Of a stretch of DNA of 28,691 bases, positions 1 through 8,021 are shown in pieces. A program made the translations under genes and the position numbers. The notes beneath the pieces were generated by a model. The model did not search any database, was not told the DNA's origin, and was given only the letters and a program-made list of their open reading frames with translations. Each line of letters starts with the position of its first letter. The stretch's first letter is position 1. Origin of the DNA: an uncultured Flavobacteriales bacterium (lineage in GTDB: Bacteria; Bacteroidota; Bacteroidia; Flavobacteriales; BACL11); contig CATMIT010000005.1 of NCBI GenBank assembly GCA_950069165.1, forward strand, positions 1-28,691, in the 5' to 3' direction.

Positions 1-890
1 GGAATCATATTTACCATTGGTTACAGGAAGGTATTATGGATCCTGTTAGTGAGCATTACGATAAAATACTTGCAGGAAAAGAGGCTTATTTAAATGCAAC
101 TTTCTTTATAATTAGAACTATCATCTACTTATTAATATGGAATTATTTTGCTAAAAAATTAAGAAAGCTTTCTATTTTGGAAGATACAAATGGAGAAATT
201 TCTTATCACTACTCTAGCGTGAAAACATCTGCTTGGTTTATGGTATTTTTTGCAATCACTTCTGCAATGGCATCTTGGGATTGGATTATGTCAATTGATG
301 CGCATTGGTTTTCTACAATATTTGGCTGGTATATCTTTTCCGAATGGGCTGCCATTGGTTTTACAACCATCTTACTATTTACACTTTATTTAAAAAGGAT
401 AGGATATTTACAAGATGTAAATGAAAACCATATTCATGATTTAGGAAAATGGATTTTTGCATTCTCATTACTATGGACTTACATGTGGTTCTCTCAATTC
501 ATGCTCATTTGGTATGCAAATATTCCAGAAGAAGTTGCTTATTATACTGCCAGATTGGAAGTGCATAATTACAAATTCTTATTTTGGTTTAGCATGCTCA
601 TTAACTTCATCTTTCCTATAATTTTACTAATGAGTAGAGATGCTAAAAGAAACAATGGTAGATTAATATTTGTAAGCATTTTCATTCTAATTGGTCACTG
701 GATAAACTCCTATTTATTGGTGACTCCCGGAACTTTAAACACGCACGGACATATAGGATTTACAGAAGTGGGAATAGGATTAGGATTTGCTGGTTTACTG
801 ATTTATTTAACATTAAAATCACTAGCAAAAGAGCCATTAGAAGTTAAAAACCATCCTTTTTTAGAGGAGAGCAAACACTTACATACATAA
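1..890 (+). CDS. actF: Alternative complex III subunit ActF (quinol:cytochrome c oxidoreductase, membrane subunit), 5' truncated by window edge
   Basis: The open frame enters from the left edge (first full codon at base 3, reading NHIYHWLQEG before the first Met at 36), so the Met is internal and the N-terminal part is missing. The visible 295 residues form at least six hydrophobic helices, including segments ending in WDWIMSIDAHW and LVTPGTLNTHGH. They resemble the C-terminal half of the NrfD-like membrane subunit ActF of alternative complex III, which oxidises menaquinol and passes electrons to cytochrome c in the inner membrane. The position directly ahead of cox2 and cox1 is the usual Bacteroidota order, in which this complex associates with the aa3 oxidase. 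ActC is a paralogue with the same fold; ActF is preferred because it is normally the last act gene before cox. A 27-nt gap leads to cox2, so the genes are probably cotranscribed. Confidence 0.88.
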   Translation, partial: NHIYHWLQEGIMDPVSEHYDKILAGKEAYLNATFFIIRTIIYLLIWNYFAKKLRKLSILEDTNGEISYHYSSVKTSAWFMVFFAITSAMASWDWIMSIDAHWFSTIFGWYIFSEWAAIGFTTILLFTLYLKRIGYLQDVNENHIHDLGKWIFAFSLLWTYMWFSQFMLIWYANIPEEVAYYTARLEVHNYKFLFWFSMLINFIFPIILLMSRDAKRNNGRLIFVSIFILIGHWINSYLLVTPGTLNTHGHIGFTEVGIGLGFAGLLIYLTLKSLAKEPLEVKNHPFLEESKHLHT

Positions 891-917
891 AAAATAATTA
901 GATAAAAAAATAAAACA

Positions 918-1892
918 ATGACTAATATTCTAATTGCAATAATTGTATTTCTGATAATCGCTTTATTGGTTCAAATATTAAGGGTATCTGAACTGCTTTC
1001 CGAAATAAATAATACGGATGTAAATGAAGTAACGGATGAAGACAATAACACCCAAGGGAAATTATATCTTGCTATTACATTTATTTTCTTAGGCTTTGTA
1101 ATCTGGCAGATGGTATATTGGAACCATTTTTTATTGCCAGGAGCCAGTTCTGTTCACGGAGAAATTATTGATGGATTGATGAGTTTTACCATGAACTTAA
1201 TTCTTGTAGTTTTCTTTATCCTTACGCCACTTCTGTTTTATTATGCTTTTAAATATAGGGGTAAAAAAACCAACACTGCCTATTTTTATTCGCATAACAA
1301 CAAACTAGAGATTATATGGACAATTGTACCTACAATAGTATTGTCTTGTGTTATTGTTTACGGACTGCAAACTTGGAATAAAGCAATGAACCCGGATACT
1401 TCTCAGTCAAAAGTTATAGAAATATATGCCAAGCAATTCGATTGGACCGCCAGATATTCAGGATCTGATAATCAGTTGGGAAAAGCCAATTACAAATTAG
1501 TGAAAGGACGTAATCAATTAGGAGTGGATTTAAATGACGAAAAGTCGGAAGATGATATAGTAGTTAGGGAAGTTCACTTAGTTAAAGACCAGTCAGTGTT
1601 ATTAAAATTCAGATCTCGAGATGTTATCCATTCTGCATATTTGCCTCATTTCAGGGTACAGATGAATTGTGTGCCAGGGATGAATACACAGTTTGCTTTT
1701 ACACCAACTCAAACTACTGCTGAAATGAAAGAGCAAGAAGGAGAAGATTTTGAATTTATTTTATTGTGTAATAAAATTTGTGGAGTAGCACACTACAATA
1801 TGCAAATGAAATTTGTGGTGGAAACCCAGGAAGAATATGATGCTTGGATAGCAGAACAAAAAACTTTAAAAAATACTTTAACTTTAAAATAA
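918..1892 (+). CDS. coxB: Cytochrome c oxidase subunit II (CuA protein)
   Basis: Entry point for electrons from cytochrome c into the aa3-type oxidase. Residues 3-21, 48-68, 91-112 and 132-152 are hydrophobic, giving four predicted membrane helices instead of the usual two; the first is an N-terminal extension. The family signature EIIWTIVPTIVL lies at the start of the last helix and FDWTARY opens the periplasmic cupredoxin domain. CuA ligands are visible: His238 (DVIHSAYLPHF), then Cys284, Cys288, His292 and Met295 in CNKICGVAHYNM. The glutamate usual between the cysteines (CSE) is Lys here; that ligand binds copper through its backbone carbonyl, so the site should still form. There is no fused cytochrome c domain. 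It starts 27 nt after actF and ends 6 nt before cox1, consistent with one transcript. Confidence 0.95.
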   Translation: MTNILIAIIVFLIIALLVQILRVSELLSEINNTDVNEVTDEDNNTQGKLYLAITFIFLGFVIWQMVYWNHFLLPGASSVHGEIIDGLMSFTMNLILVVFFILTPLLFYYAFKYRGKKTNTAYFYSHNNKLEIIWTIVPTIVLSCVIVYGLQTWNKAMNPDTSQSKVIEIYAKQFDWTARYSGSDNQLGKANYKLVKGRNQLGVDLNDEKSEDDIVVREVHLVKDQSVLLKFRSRDVIHSAYLPHFRVQMNCVPGMNTQFAFTPTQTTAEMKEQEGEDFEFILLCNKICGVAHYNMQMKFVVETQEEYDAWIAEQKTLKNTLTLK

Positions 1893-1898
1893 GTAATA

Positions 1899-3647
1899 AT
1901 GAGCGAACATCATAAAGAAACATTTATCACCAAATATATATTCTCGCAAGACCATAAGATGATTGCTAAGCAATTCCTTATTACAGGAATGTTTATGGCA
2001 GTTATTGGGATGATTATGTCAGCTCTTTTCCGCTTGCAATTAGCTAATCCTGGTCAATCCTTTGCAATATTAGAAATGCTTTTAGGTAAGTGGGCTCCAG
2101 GAGGAGTGTTAGATCCAAGTATGTATTTAGCATTGGTTACAATGCACGGAACGATTTTGGTATTTTGGGTGCTTACAGCAGGGCTGTCAGGAACATTTGC
2201 CAACTTCCTAATACCACTCCAAATTGGAGCTAGAGACATGGCTTCCGGATTTTTAAATATGCTTTCCTATTGGTTTTTCTTTTTAGCAACAGTTGTATTG
2301 CTGTGGTCTTTGTTTGTGGAAACGGGTCCTGCCTCAGGTGGTTGGACAATCTATCCCCCACTATCTGCACTACCACAAGCTATTCCTGGTTCTGGAACTG
2401 GGATGACGCTTTGGCTTACAAGTATTGCACTATTTATAGTGGGGTCTTTGCTTGGGAGTTTAAATTATATTGTAACCATTCTTAATTTAAGAACAAAAGG
2501 AATGAGTATGCAAAGACTGCCACTTACTATTTGGGCAATTTTGCTCACTGCTATTTTGGGAGTGCTGTCTTTTCCTGTACTATTAGCTGCTGCTTTATTA
2601 TTAATTATGGATAGGAGTTTCGGTACTTCATTCTATCTATCAGATATTATAATCAATGGGGAAGTTTTACATAATGCAGGCGGATCCCCAATTTTATTTG
2701 AACACCTTTTTTGGTTTTTAGGACATCCAGAGGTGTATATTATTTTGTTGCCAGCTCTTGGCATTGTATCAGAAGTAATTGCTGTAAATTCTCGTAAGCC
2801 CATTTTTGGATATAAAGCCATGGTTGGCGCATTGTTAGCAATTGCATTTTTGTCATTTATTGTTTGGGGACACCATATGTTTATGACAGGAATGAATCCA
2901 TTTTTAGGTTCTGTTTTTACATTCACAACCCTTCTAATTGCAATACCATCAGCTATTAAAGTATTTAACTATTTAGCGACTCTTTGGAAAGGGAACATTC
3001 AGTTTACACCTGCTATGTTGTTTGCAATCGCCTTAGTTTCTACCTTTATTACAGGTGGGCTAACGGGCCTTATATTAGGAGATTCGGCATTGGATATTAA
3101 TGTTCACGACACTTATTTTGTGGTAGGACATTTCCATATTGTAATGGGGTTGACGGCTATCTACGGAATGTTTGCTGGGGTCTATCATTGGTTCCCAAAA
3201 ATGTATGGTAGGATGATGAATAAAAACTTTGGCTACATTCATTTTTGGGGCACATTCATATCTGCCTATGGGGTATTTTTCCCAATGCACTTTTTAGGAT
3301 TGGCGGGCTTACCAAGAAGATACTATACCAATAGCGCTTTCCCAATGTTTGATGGACTTACCGATATTAATAGCGTAATTACTTTCTTTGCTTTGAGCGG
3401 AGCTGCTTTTCAATTGATTTTTATTTTTAATTTCTTTTATAGTATTTTTAAAGGAACCAAAGCCAAACAGAATCCTTGGCGATCGAATACGCTAGAATGG
3501 ACTGCTCCAATTGAGAGAATACATGGAAACTGGCCGGGAGAAATCCCACATGTCTACCGTTGGCCTTATGATTATTCCAAGCCGGGAGCAGATGAAGATT
3601 TTGTTCCTCAAAATCAGCCCTTAAAAGAAGGAGAGGTAGAACACTAA
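1899..3647 (+). CDS. coxA: Cytochrome c oxidase subunit I (aa3-type haem-copper oxidase)
   Basis: Catalytic subunit reducing oxygen to water and pumping protons across the inner membrane. Length is 582 aa. All metal ligands are visible: His83 (TMHGT) and His413 for low-spin haem a, His411 for haem a3 (VVGHFHIVMG), and His276, His325 and His326 for CuB (GHPEVY, WGHHMF). Tyr280 is the residue cross-linked to His276. Glu278 in HPEVY, with Asp113 and Asn120 of the RDMASGFLN segment, matches the D-channel of A1-type oxidases. The protein is essentially all transmembrane helices with a polar C-terminal tail. Subunits III and IV are not in the window. It closes the act-cox operon; a hairpin terminator follows the stop within a few bases. 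Confidence 0.97.
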   Translation: MSEHHKETFITKYIFSQDHKMIAKQFLITGMFMAVIGMIMSALFRLQLANPGQSFAILEMLLGKWAPGGVLDPSMYLALVTMHGTILVFWVLTAGLSGTFANFLIPLQIGARDMASGFLNMLSYWFFFLATVVLLWSLFVETGPASGGWTIYPPLSALPQAIPGSGTGMTLWLTSIALFIVGSLLGSLNYIVTILNLRTKGMSMQRLPLTIWAILLTAILGVLSFPVLLAAALLLIMDRSFGTSFYLSDIIINGEVLHNAGGSPILFEHLFWFLGHPEVYIILLPALGIVSEVIAVNSRKPIFGYKAMVGALLAIAFLSFIVWGHHMFMTGMNPFLGSVFTFTTLLIAIPSAIKVFNYLATLWKGNIQFTPAMLFAIALVSTFITGGLTGLILGDSALDINVHDTYFVVGHFHIVMGLTAIYGMFAGVYHWFPKMYGRMMNKNFGYIHFWGTFISAYGVFFPMHFLGLAGLPRRYYTNSAFPMFDGLTDINSVITFFALSGAAFQLIFIFNFFYSIFKGTKAKQNPWRSNTLEWTAPIERIHGNWPGEIPHVYRWPYDYSKPGADEDFVPQNQPLKEGEVEH

Positions 3648-3651
3648 AAAA

Positions 3652-3679
3652 AATAAAATGCCCATAAGGGCATTTTATT
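3652..3679 (+). terminator. Hairpin terminator after the act-cox operon
   Basis: AATAAAATGCCC (3652-3663) and GGGCATTTTATT (3668-3679) are perfect inverted repeats, giving a 12-bp stem around an ATAA loop. The hairpin starts 5 nt after the cox1 stop. The GC core is short and the T-rich part lies within the 3' arm rather than after it. Termination is an inference from shape and position. Confidence 0.65.
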
Positions 3680-3695
3680 CTTGAGATTCTTTTAG

Positions 3696-3703
3696 TACAT
3701 TTG
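3696..3703 (+). promoter_or_regulatory. Bacteroidota-type -7 box (TACATTTG) for ruvB-queG
   Basis: The sequence matches the TAnnTTTG -7 consensus of the Bacteroidota primary sigma factor and ends only 8 nt before the ruvB ATG. The predicted transcript would be leaderless or nearly so. No clear -33 TTG sits at normal spacing. It lies just after the act-cox terminator, as expected for a new transcription unit. Confidence 0.65.
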
Positions 3704-3711
3704 CGATTATA

Positions 3712-4737
3712 ATGAATGAAAAATTAGATCCTAATATTGAGCATCTTTCAGAAGAAGAAATTGTTTTTGAGCAAGCCCTGCGCCCAAAGCAATTTGATGA
3801 TTTTTTTGGACAAGAGCAAATTGTAGCAAATCTGAAAATATTTATTGAGGCGGCAACTCAAAGGAATGATGCACTTGACCATACGCTTTTGCACGGACCA
3901 CCTGGGCTTGGAAAAACTACTTTGGCTCATATTATAGCCAACGAATTAGGGGTTAATATAAAAACTACTTCTGGACCAGTACTGGATAAAGCTGGTGATT
4001 TAGCTGGGCTTTTGACCACTTTAGAGGAAAGGGACGTACTTTTCATTGACGAAATCCACCGCTTGAATCCAATAATTGAAGAGTATCTTTATTCGGCCAT
4101 GGAAGATTTTAAGATTGATATTATGATTGAGTCGGGTCCAAATGCTCGTTCGGTTCAATTGCAAATAAATCCGTTCACCCTTATTGGGGCCACAACTCGC
4201 TCAGGTTTGCTAACCTCACCACTCAGATCCAGATTTGGAATAAATTCCCGCCTTTCTTATTATACGACTGATTTGTTATCAGGAATCGTGAATCGTTCGG
4301 CTTCTATTTTAGATATTGGGATCACAACAGATGCAGCCAATGAAATCGCTAAAAGGAGTAGAGGAACTCCCAGAATTTCCAATGCCATACTGAGAAGAAT
4401 TCGCGATTTTGCACAAATAAAAGGAGATGGTAGTATCAATTTAGAAATTACTAATTTTTCATTGGAAGCACTAAATGTGGATACACACGGGCTAGATGAA
4501 ATGGATAATAGAATTCTTTCCGCCATTATTAATAAATTTGATGGGGGCCCTGTTGGAATAACTACTATTGCAACAGCAGTTGGCGAGCAAGCAGATACTA
4601 TTGAAGAAGTTTACGAACCCTTCTTAATTCAAGAGGGCTATTTAATGAGAACTTCAAGAGGAAGACAAGCCACAGAAAAAGCATACAAACATTTGGGCAA
4701 AACAGGCCCCGAAAAGCAAACAGATTTGTTTGATTAA
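3712..4737 (+). CDS. ruvB: Holliday junction branch migration ATPase RuvB
   Basis: Hexameric AAA+ motor that, with RuvA, drives branch migration of Holliday junctions in recombination and repair. The 341-aa length is normal. The Walker A motif GPPGLGKTT is at residues 62-70, Walker B DEIH at 113-116, the sensor segment GATTRSG near 159-165, and the arginine-finger region SPLRSRFGI at 169-177. The C-terminal part (about 255-341) is the winged-helix DNA-binding domain, with the family stretch TIEEVYEPFLIQEGY and the RTSRGR motif. The ATG lies 8 nt after a -7 promoter box, so a Shine-Dalgarno-led leader is unlikely. A second ATG at 3716 is out of frame. The ruvA partner is about 9 kb away at 13614, the split arrangement usual in this phylum. 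queG begins 3 nt after the stop. Confidence 0.97.
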   Translation: MNEKLDPNIEHLSEEEIVFEQALRPKQFDDFFGQEQIVANLKIFIEAATQRNDALDHTLLHGPPGLGKTTLAHIIANELGVNIKTTSGPVLDKAGDLAGLLTTLEERDVLFIDEIHRLNPIIEEYLYSAMEDFKIDIMIESGPNARSVQLQINPFTLIGATTRSGLLTSPLRSRFGINSRLSYYTTDLLSGIVNRSASILDIGITTDAANEIAKRSRGTPRISNAILRRIRDFAQIKGDGSINLEITNFSLEALNVDTHGLDEMDNRILSAIINKFDGGPVGITTIATAVGEQADTIEEVYEPFLIQEGYLMRTSRGRQATEKAYKHLGKTGPEKQTDLFD

Positions 4738-4740
4738 AAA

Positions 4741-5685
4741 ATGCTCACCACAAATCATACTTTTTTACTAAAAGAAAAAGCAAAAGAACTAGGCTTTACT
4801 TATTGTAAAGTATCCAGAGCAGATTTTTTACATAAAGAAGCACTACAATTAGAAAGATGGCTCGCTAAAGATTACCATGGAGAGATGAACTATATGGAAA
4901 GTCATTTCGACAAAAGGCTCGACCCAAGATTATTGGTGGATGGTGCAAAGTCAGTAATTTCATTAGCCTTTAATTATTATTCTACTGAGCAACAAGAAGA
5001 TAAAAATGCCCCTAAAATCTCAATGTATGCTTTTGGAAGAGACTATCATAAAGTAGTTAAGCAAAAATTAAGATTACTTTTCAATTTTTTGCAAGAAGAA
5101 ATAGGAGATATAAATGGCCGTTATTTTGTAGATTCTGCTCCAGTAATGGAAAAAAGTTGGGCAGAGAAAAGTGGGATTGGATGGATAGGAAAGCATACTA
5201 ATTTAATAAGCAAAGAGCAGGGGTCCTATTTTTTCTTAGCAGAACTTATTGTAGATATCCCTTTTATTTATGATGAGCCAATAAAAGATTATTGTGGGAC
5301 TTGCACAAAATGCATTGATGCCTGCCCCACTGATGCTATAACAGAGCCCTACGTTGTAGATGGGAGTAAATGCATTTCATATTTTACTATTGAACTGAAA
5401 AATGCTATTCCAAAAAATGTGAATGGTAAGTTTGAAAACTGGATGTTCGGTTGTGATATTTGCCAATTGGTTTGCCCTTGGAACAAATTTTCAGTCCCTC
5501 ATAATGAGTCCAGTTTTTTACCAAAAAAAGAATTACTATCACTTAAAAAACAGGATTGGGAAAATCTAAAGGAAGAAGAATTTGAGGAAATTTTTGAAGG
5601 ATCAGCAGTAAAGAGAGCAGGATTTAAAGGGTTGAAAAGAAATATAAAATTTGTTAAGAAATCTGATCAAACACTTCCAGAATAA
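4741..5685 (+). CDS. queG: Epoxyqueuosine reductase QueG
   Basis: Cobalamin- and iron-sulfur-dependent cytoplasmic enzyme for the last step of queuosine synthesis, reducing epoxyqueuosine to queuosine in tRNA. Length 314 aa. The N-terminal cobalamin-binding part contains GRYFVDSAPVMEKSWAEKSG, whose Asp belongs to the conserved active-site segment. Two [4Fe-4S] clusters are indicated by Cys185, 188, 191 and 195 (CGTCTKCIDACP), Cys211, and Cys238, 241 and 245 (CDICQLVCPW). The C-terminal AVKRAGFKGLKRN stretch is typical of the family. It is probably cotranscribed with ruvB (3-nt gap). Its last 32 bases overlap, tail to tail, the small minus-strand gene at 5654-5839, and no intrinsic terminator is visible between them. 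Confidence 0.95.
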   Translation: MLTTNHTFLLKEKAKELGFTYCKVSRADFLHKEALQLERWLAKDYHGEMNYMESHFDKRLDPRLLVDGAKSVISLAFNYYSTEQQEDKNAPKISMYAFGRDYHKVVKQKLRLLFNFLQEEIGDINGRYFVDSAPVMEKSWAEKSGIGWIGKHTNLISKEQGSYFFLAELIVDIPFIYDEPIKDYCGTCTKCIDACPTDAITEPYVVDGSKCISYFTIELKNAIPKNVNGKFENWMFGCDICQLVCPWNKFSVPHNESSFLPKKELLSLKKQDWENLKEEEFEEIFEGSAVKRAGFKGLKRNIKFVKKSDQTLPE

Positions 5686-5839
5686 TTTCTTTGTATTGAC
5701 TAAAAGTGGCAAGTGCCCAAATTTTTAGATGAGTCATTTCTTTTTTGCTCAGCCATTTTAGGCTTTTTTGTAATTCTTTTCTAAAAAGGGCTTTATCGAA
5801 ACTAACTTTATTGAGGACTTTTTTACTGAATTCTAACAT
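5654..5839 (-). CDS. Small 61-aa conserved-looking protein of unknown function
   Basis: I assign no function. The product begins MLEFSKKVLNKVSFDKALF, is basic and helical in character, and has no signal peptide or membrane segment, so it is probably cytoplasmic. Its KVSFDKALFRKEL, LKWLSKKE and YKEIILEVF stretches resemble a short uncharacterised protein I associate with Bacteroidota genomes, but I could not search for it. Support for a real gene: an ATG start, a TACCTTTG -7 box ending 28 nt upstream, and a position at the end of the minus-strand operon 42 nt after ubiX. The 3' end overlaps queG by 32 bases. The main alternative is a chance ORF; the promoter and the composition argue against that. 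Confidence 0.68.
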   Translation of the reverse strand: MLEFSKKVLNKVSFDKALFRKELQKSLKWLSKKEMTHLKIWALATFSQYKEIILEVFDQIS

Positions 5840-5867
5840 AGTATCTATTTTAATCTATACAATAACA

Positions 5868-5875
5868 CAAAGGTA
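5868..5875 (-). promoter_or_regulatory. Bacteroidota-type -7 box (TACCTTTG) for the 61-aa gene
   Basis: Reading the minus strand, TACCTTTG matches TAnnTTTG exactly and ends 28 nt before the ATG at 5839. A TTG lies 22 nt upstream (5900-5898), inside the ubiX 3' end, as a possible -33 element. This would allow the small gene to be made independently of the seven-gene operon. Confidence 0.5.
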
Positions 5876-5881
5876 AAAAAT

Positions 5882-6454
5882 TTATTGCCCTTCTCCCCAA
5901 CTATATGCATTATTTTGTAAACCAGAGAGCGTTAACACCCTATCAATAACGGTTGCTGCAAGGGCTTCAAAAGTTTCCGGATTACTATAAAAAGAGGGGC
6001 TGGCAGGGCAAATAATTCCACCAGCTTCCGTTATGGTTTTCATATTATTAATATGAATTAGATTATAAGGCGTTTCCCTAACAACTAATATTAATTTGCG
6101 CCTTTCTTTAAGTATTACATCAGCAGCTCTTGTTGTCAAATCATTAGATATACCTGATGCAATTCTTCCCATTGTACCCATTGAACAAGGACAAATAATC
6201 ATAGTGCCAAAATTAGCTGAACCTGATGCGAAAGGAGCTGTGAAATCTTGCTTCTCATAAAAGGTAAAAGGTAATTTTTGATAATCTTTATTTTGTAATT
6301 CTGTATGCCATACGAATTTTGCATTATCACTCATTATCACTCCAACTTCCTTAATTTGATCTTTCATTTGTACTAATTTATCAAATAAAACTTTTGCATA
6401 AATAGCGCCACTAGCACCACTTACCGCAACTACTATTTTGTGTTTTTTAATCAT
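5882..6454 (-). CDS. ubiX: Flavin prenyltransferase UbiX
   Basis: Joins a dimethylallyl group to FMN to make prenylated FMN, the cofactor of UbiD-type decarboxylases. No UbiD partner is in the window. Length 190 aa, normal for the family. Motifs: the N-terminal flavin-binding SGASGAIYAK at residues 12-21, CPCSMGTMGRIASGISNDL at 88-106 followed by TTRAADVILKERR, the RETPYNLIHINNM stretch from 126, and ICPASPSFY in the last third. The start codon overlaps the stop of the upstream barrel gene (ATGA, 4 bases), implying translational coupling. It is the only clearly cytoplasmic enzyme in an operon otherwise made of envelope proteins. Confidence 0.93.
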   Translation of the reverse strand: MIKKHKIVVAVSGASGAIYAKVLFDKLVQMKDQIKEVGVIMSDNAKFVWHTELQNKDYQKLPFTFYEKQDFTAPFASGSANFGTMIICPCSMGTMGRIASGISNDLTTRAADVILKERRKLILVVRETPYNLIHINNMKTITEAGGIICPASPSFYSNPETFEALAATVIDRVLTLSGLQNNAYSWGEGQ

Positions 6455-7080
6455 CTTATTTTATAATGAATAGCAAAACTAAGGACGGTATTATATTGCC
6501 CTTTATTCCACCCATTTGTAGCGCCAGAAACATGTGGGCGAATAGGAATAATGGAGTTGCTGATTCTTGTATTCAGGATTATGTTATCCGTTATATGATA
6601 ATTAATTCCAGCACACACTCCTAAGTCATATTTTTTGTATAGTGGAATGGTTTTGGGAATCGAGATATTTTTTTCATAAGCACTATTCCAAGAAGAACTC
6701 ATATTAAAAGCAGGGATTATTCCCAGCTCAACTCCTAAGTTTTCTTTTTGTTGCAAATTAACAGTAATCGGAATTTCAATGTAAGAGAGGTTAATTTCAA
6801 TTTTCCCCTCATTTGGATGATTAAATTCGTGCATATTAGGGTTTCTACTTCCCTTTTCAATGTAGATTATTTCTAACTGCAATTTTAAGTTTTCTTTTAT
6901 TTTTAAGTTTGTATATGCGCCCGCTAGCAAGCCAATTTTGTTAAATCCACCCAACAAATCGCCAGCTACTTGACTTGTACTTGCTCCCGCAATCAACCCA
7001 CCACCAAAATTTTGGGCATTACAATTATTTGATAGAATTCCACAAAATAAAACGACAGCCAGAATTCTATAAAACCCCAT
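6451..7080 (-). CDS. Small outer-membrane beta-barrel protein, PorT-like family
   Basis: 209 aa with an N-terminal signal peptide ending near SNNCNAQ. The mature start GGGLIAGASTSQVAGDLLGG is characteristic of the OMP_b-brl_2/PorT-like barrels of Bacteroidota. Alternating hydrophobic strands follow (for example LQLEIIYIEKG and INLSYIEIPITVNLQ) and the chain ends with a strand finishing in IHYKIR. It is predicted to sit in the outer membrane as an eight-strand barrel. Members of this broad family include T9SS PorT, but I cannot show that this is PorT; a general small porin-like protein is equally possible. It ends overlapping ubiX by 4 bases and starts 1 base after the DUF6588-like gene. Confidence 0.78.
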   Translation of the reverse strand: MGFYRILAVVLFCGILSNNCNAQNFGGGLIAGASTSQVAGDLLGGFNKIGLLAGAYTNLKIKENLKLQLEIIYIEKGSRNPNMHEFNHPNEGKIEINLSYIEIPITVNLQQKENLGVELGIIPAFNMSSSWNSAYEKNISIPKTIPLYKKYDLGVCAGINYHITDNIILNTRISNSIIPIRPHVSGATNGWNKGQYNTVLSFAIHYKIR

Positions 7081-7081
7081 T

Positions 7082-8011
7082 TTATCGGATACTTATCCCC
7101 AAACCAACTGTTGCCACAGGGTACTCAGAGAAAGTATAATTCGCTTGAATAGCCAAAACTGCTATTTGAAAACGAAAACCAATATTTGCCCTTAGATTAT
7201 TGTTACTTTCAAATTCAAATTTTGTTAACTCCTCAACATCAAAATCCATTCCTGCAATATTATATGTTCCATCTACATTAAAAGTTGTTTTTGTAGAATT
7301 ATATCCCAAACCGGCATAAGCTGTAAACATTGCAATTTTTTTGGAAAGCAAAAGATTAAATGTTGTTGCTCTAACATCTAAAGTAGCTTCTGCAGTTTCT
7401 TTAACTCCATTAACATCATATTCAAGCATGATTTGAGAACTTAATTTGGTATAGCCAGCTTGAAAAGAAACATCTATTGGTATTTTATCGACAATAGGTA
7501 GCCATTGTAAAATATCATGTTTTACTCCAATACCAAATAAGCCAGTGCTAACCCCTTTCATTTCAATTTCAGGCATAAAGCGAATATCTATTTCCGTATT
7601 TTTTATCAGCCCAATTCCAGCTTGCAACATAGGTACAGGAAGCATAGGAATATTAAATCCATCAGGCATATCAAAATCATTACCATTAAAAGTTGCAGGT
7701 CCACTGCTTTTATTTCCCAAAATAGTTGGTGTATCCCCACCGCTAAAAGTATTCCCATTAGATTCGCCAATGTTAAATGTTTTTGCATCAGCAAGAACAA
7801 GCACCAAGTTGGCAGTAATAGTGAAATCAAAACCACCTAAGTGATGGGGTTTTGCGGTATTGTACCATCCATTGTTTAGGGCAGTTCCCAAACTATTTCC
7901 TAAAGGAGAAATATATGCCTCAATAAGTGATTTTCCATCTTGTATTTCTGTTTGCGCCATAGCACTAAAGCCAAAACAAAAAACAGCAAAAAGGGTAAGT
8001 AGTTTTTTCAT
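7082..8011 (-). CDS. DUF6588-like secreted/outer-membrane protein
   Basis: 309 aa with a clear signal peptide (MKKLLTLFAVFCFGFSAMAQ). After it come SPLGNSLGTALNNGWYNTAKP and HHLGGFDFTITANLVLVL, which I recognise as the opening of the DUF6588 family of Bacteroidota; its function is unknown. The second half alternates beta strands with turns and ends in a strand finishing LGISIR, suggesting an outer-membrane barrel or surface protein. The central stretch KNTEIDIRFMPEI resembles transport-barrel strands, which is only an impression. It lies in a tight operon: 10 nt after the Omp28-like gene and 1 nt before the small barrel. Confidence 0.77.
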   Translation of the reverse strand: MKKLLTLFAVFCFGFSAMAQTEIQDGKSLIEAYISPLGNSLGTALNNGWYNTAKPHHLGGFDFTITANLVLVLADAKTFNIGESNGNTFSGGDTPTILGNKSSGPATFNGNDFDMPDGFNIPMLPVPMLQAGIGLIKNTEIDIRFMPEIEMKGVSTGLFGIGVKHDILQWLPIVDKIPIDVSFQAGYTKLSSQIMLEYDVNGVKETAEATLDVRATTFNLLLSKKIAMFTAYAGLGYNSTKTTFNVDGTYNIAGMDFDVEELTKFEFESNNNLRANIGFRFQIAVLAIQANYTFSEYPVATVGLGISIR

Positions 8012-8021
8012 AATAGTATTT

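Noticed and set aside
1767..1803. Glu-to-Lys change in the CuA motif of cytochrome oxidase subunit II
   Set aside because: The affected ligand binds through the main-chain carbonyl, and I recall CNKICG forms as usual in Bacteroidota, so this is a lineage trait rather than a defect.
2633..2926. 97-codon open frame antisense to cox1
   Set aside because: It lies entirely inside the haem-copper ligand region of cox1 and has no promoter or recognisable domain.
7545..7844. 99-codon plus-strand frame inside the DUF6588-like gene
   Set aside because: It is the complement of a clear secreted protein gene and has no independent support.
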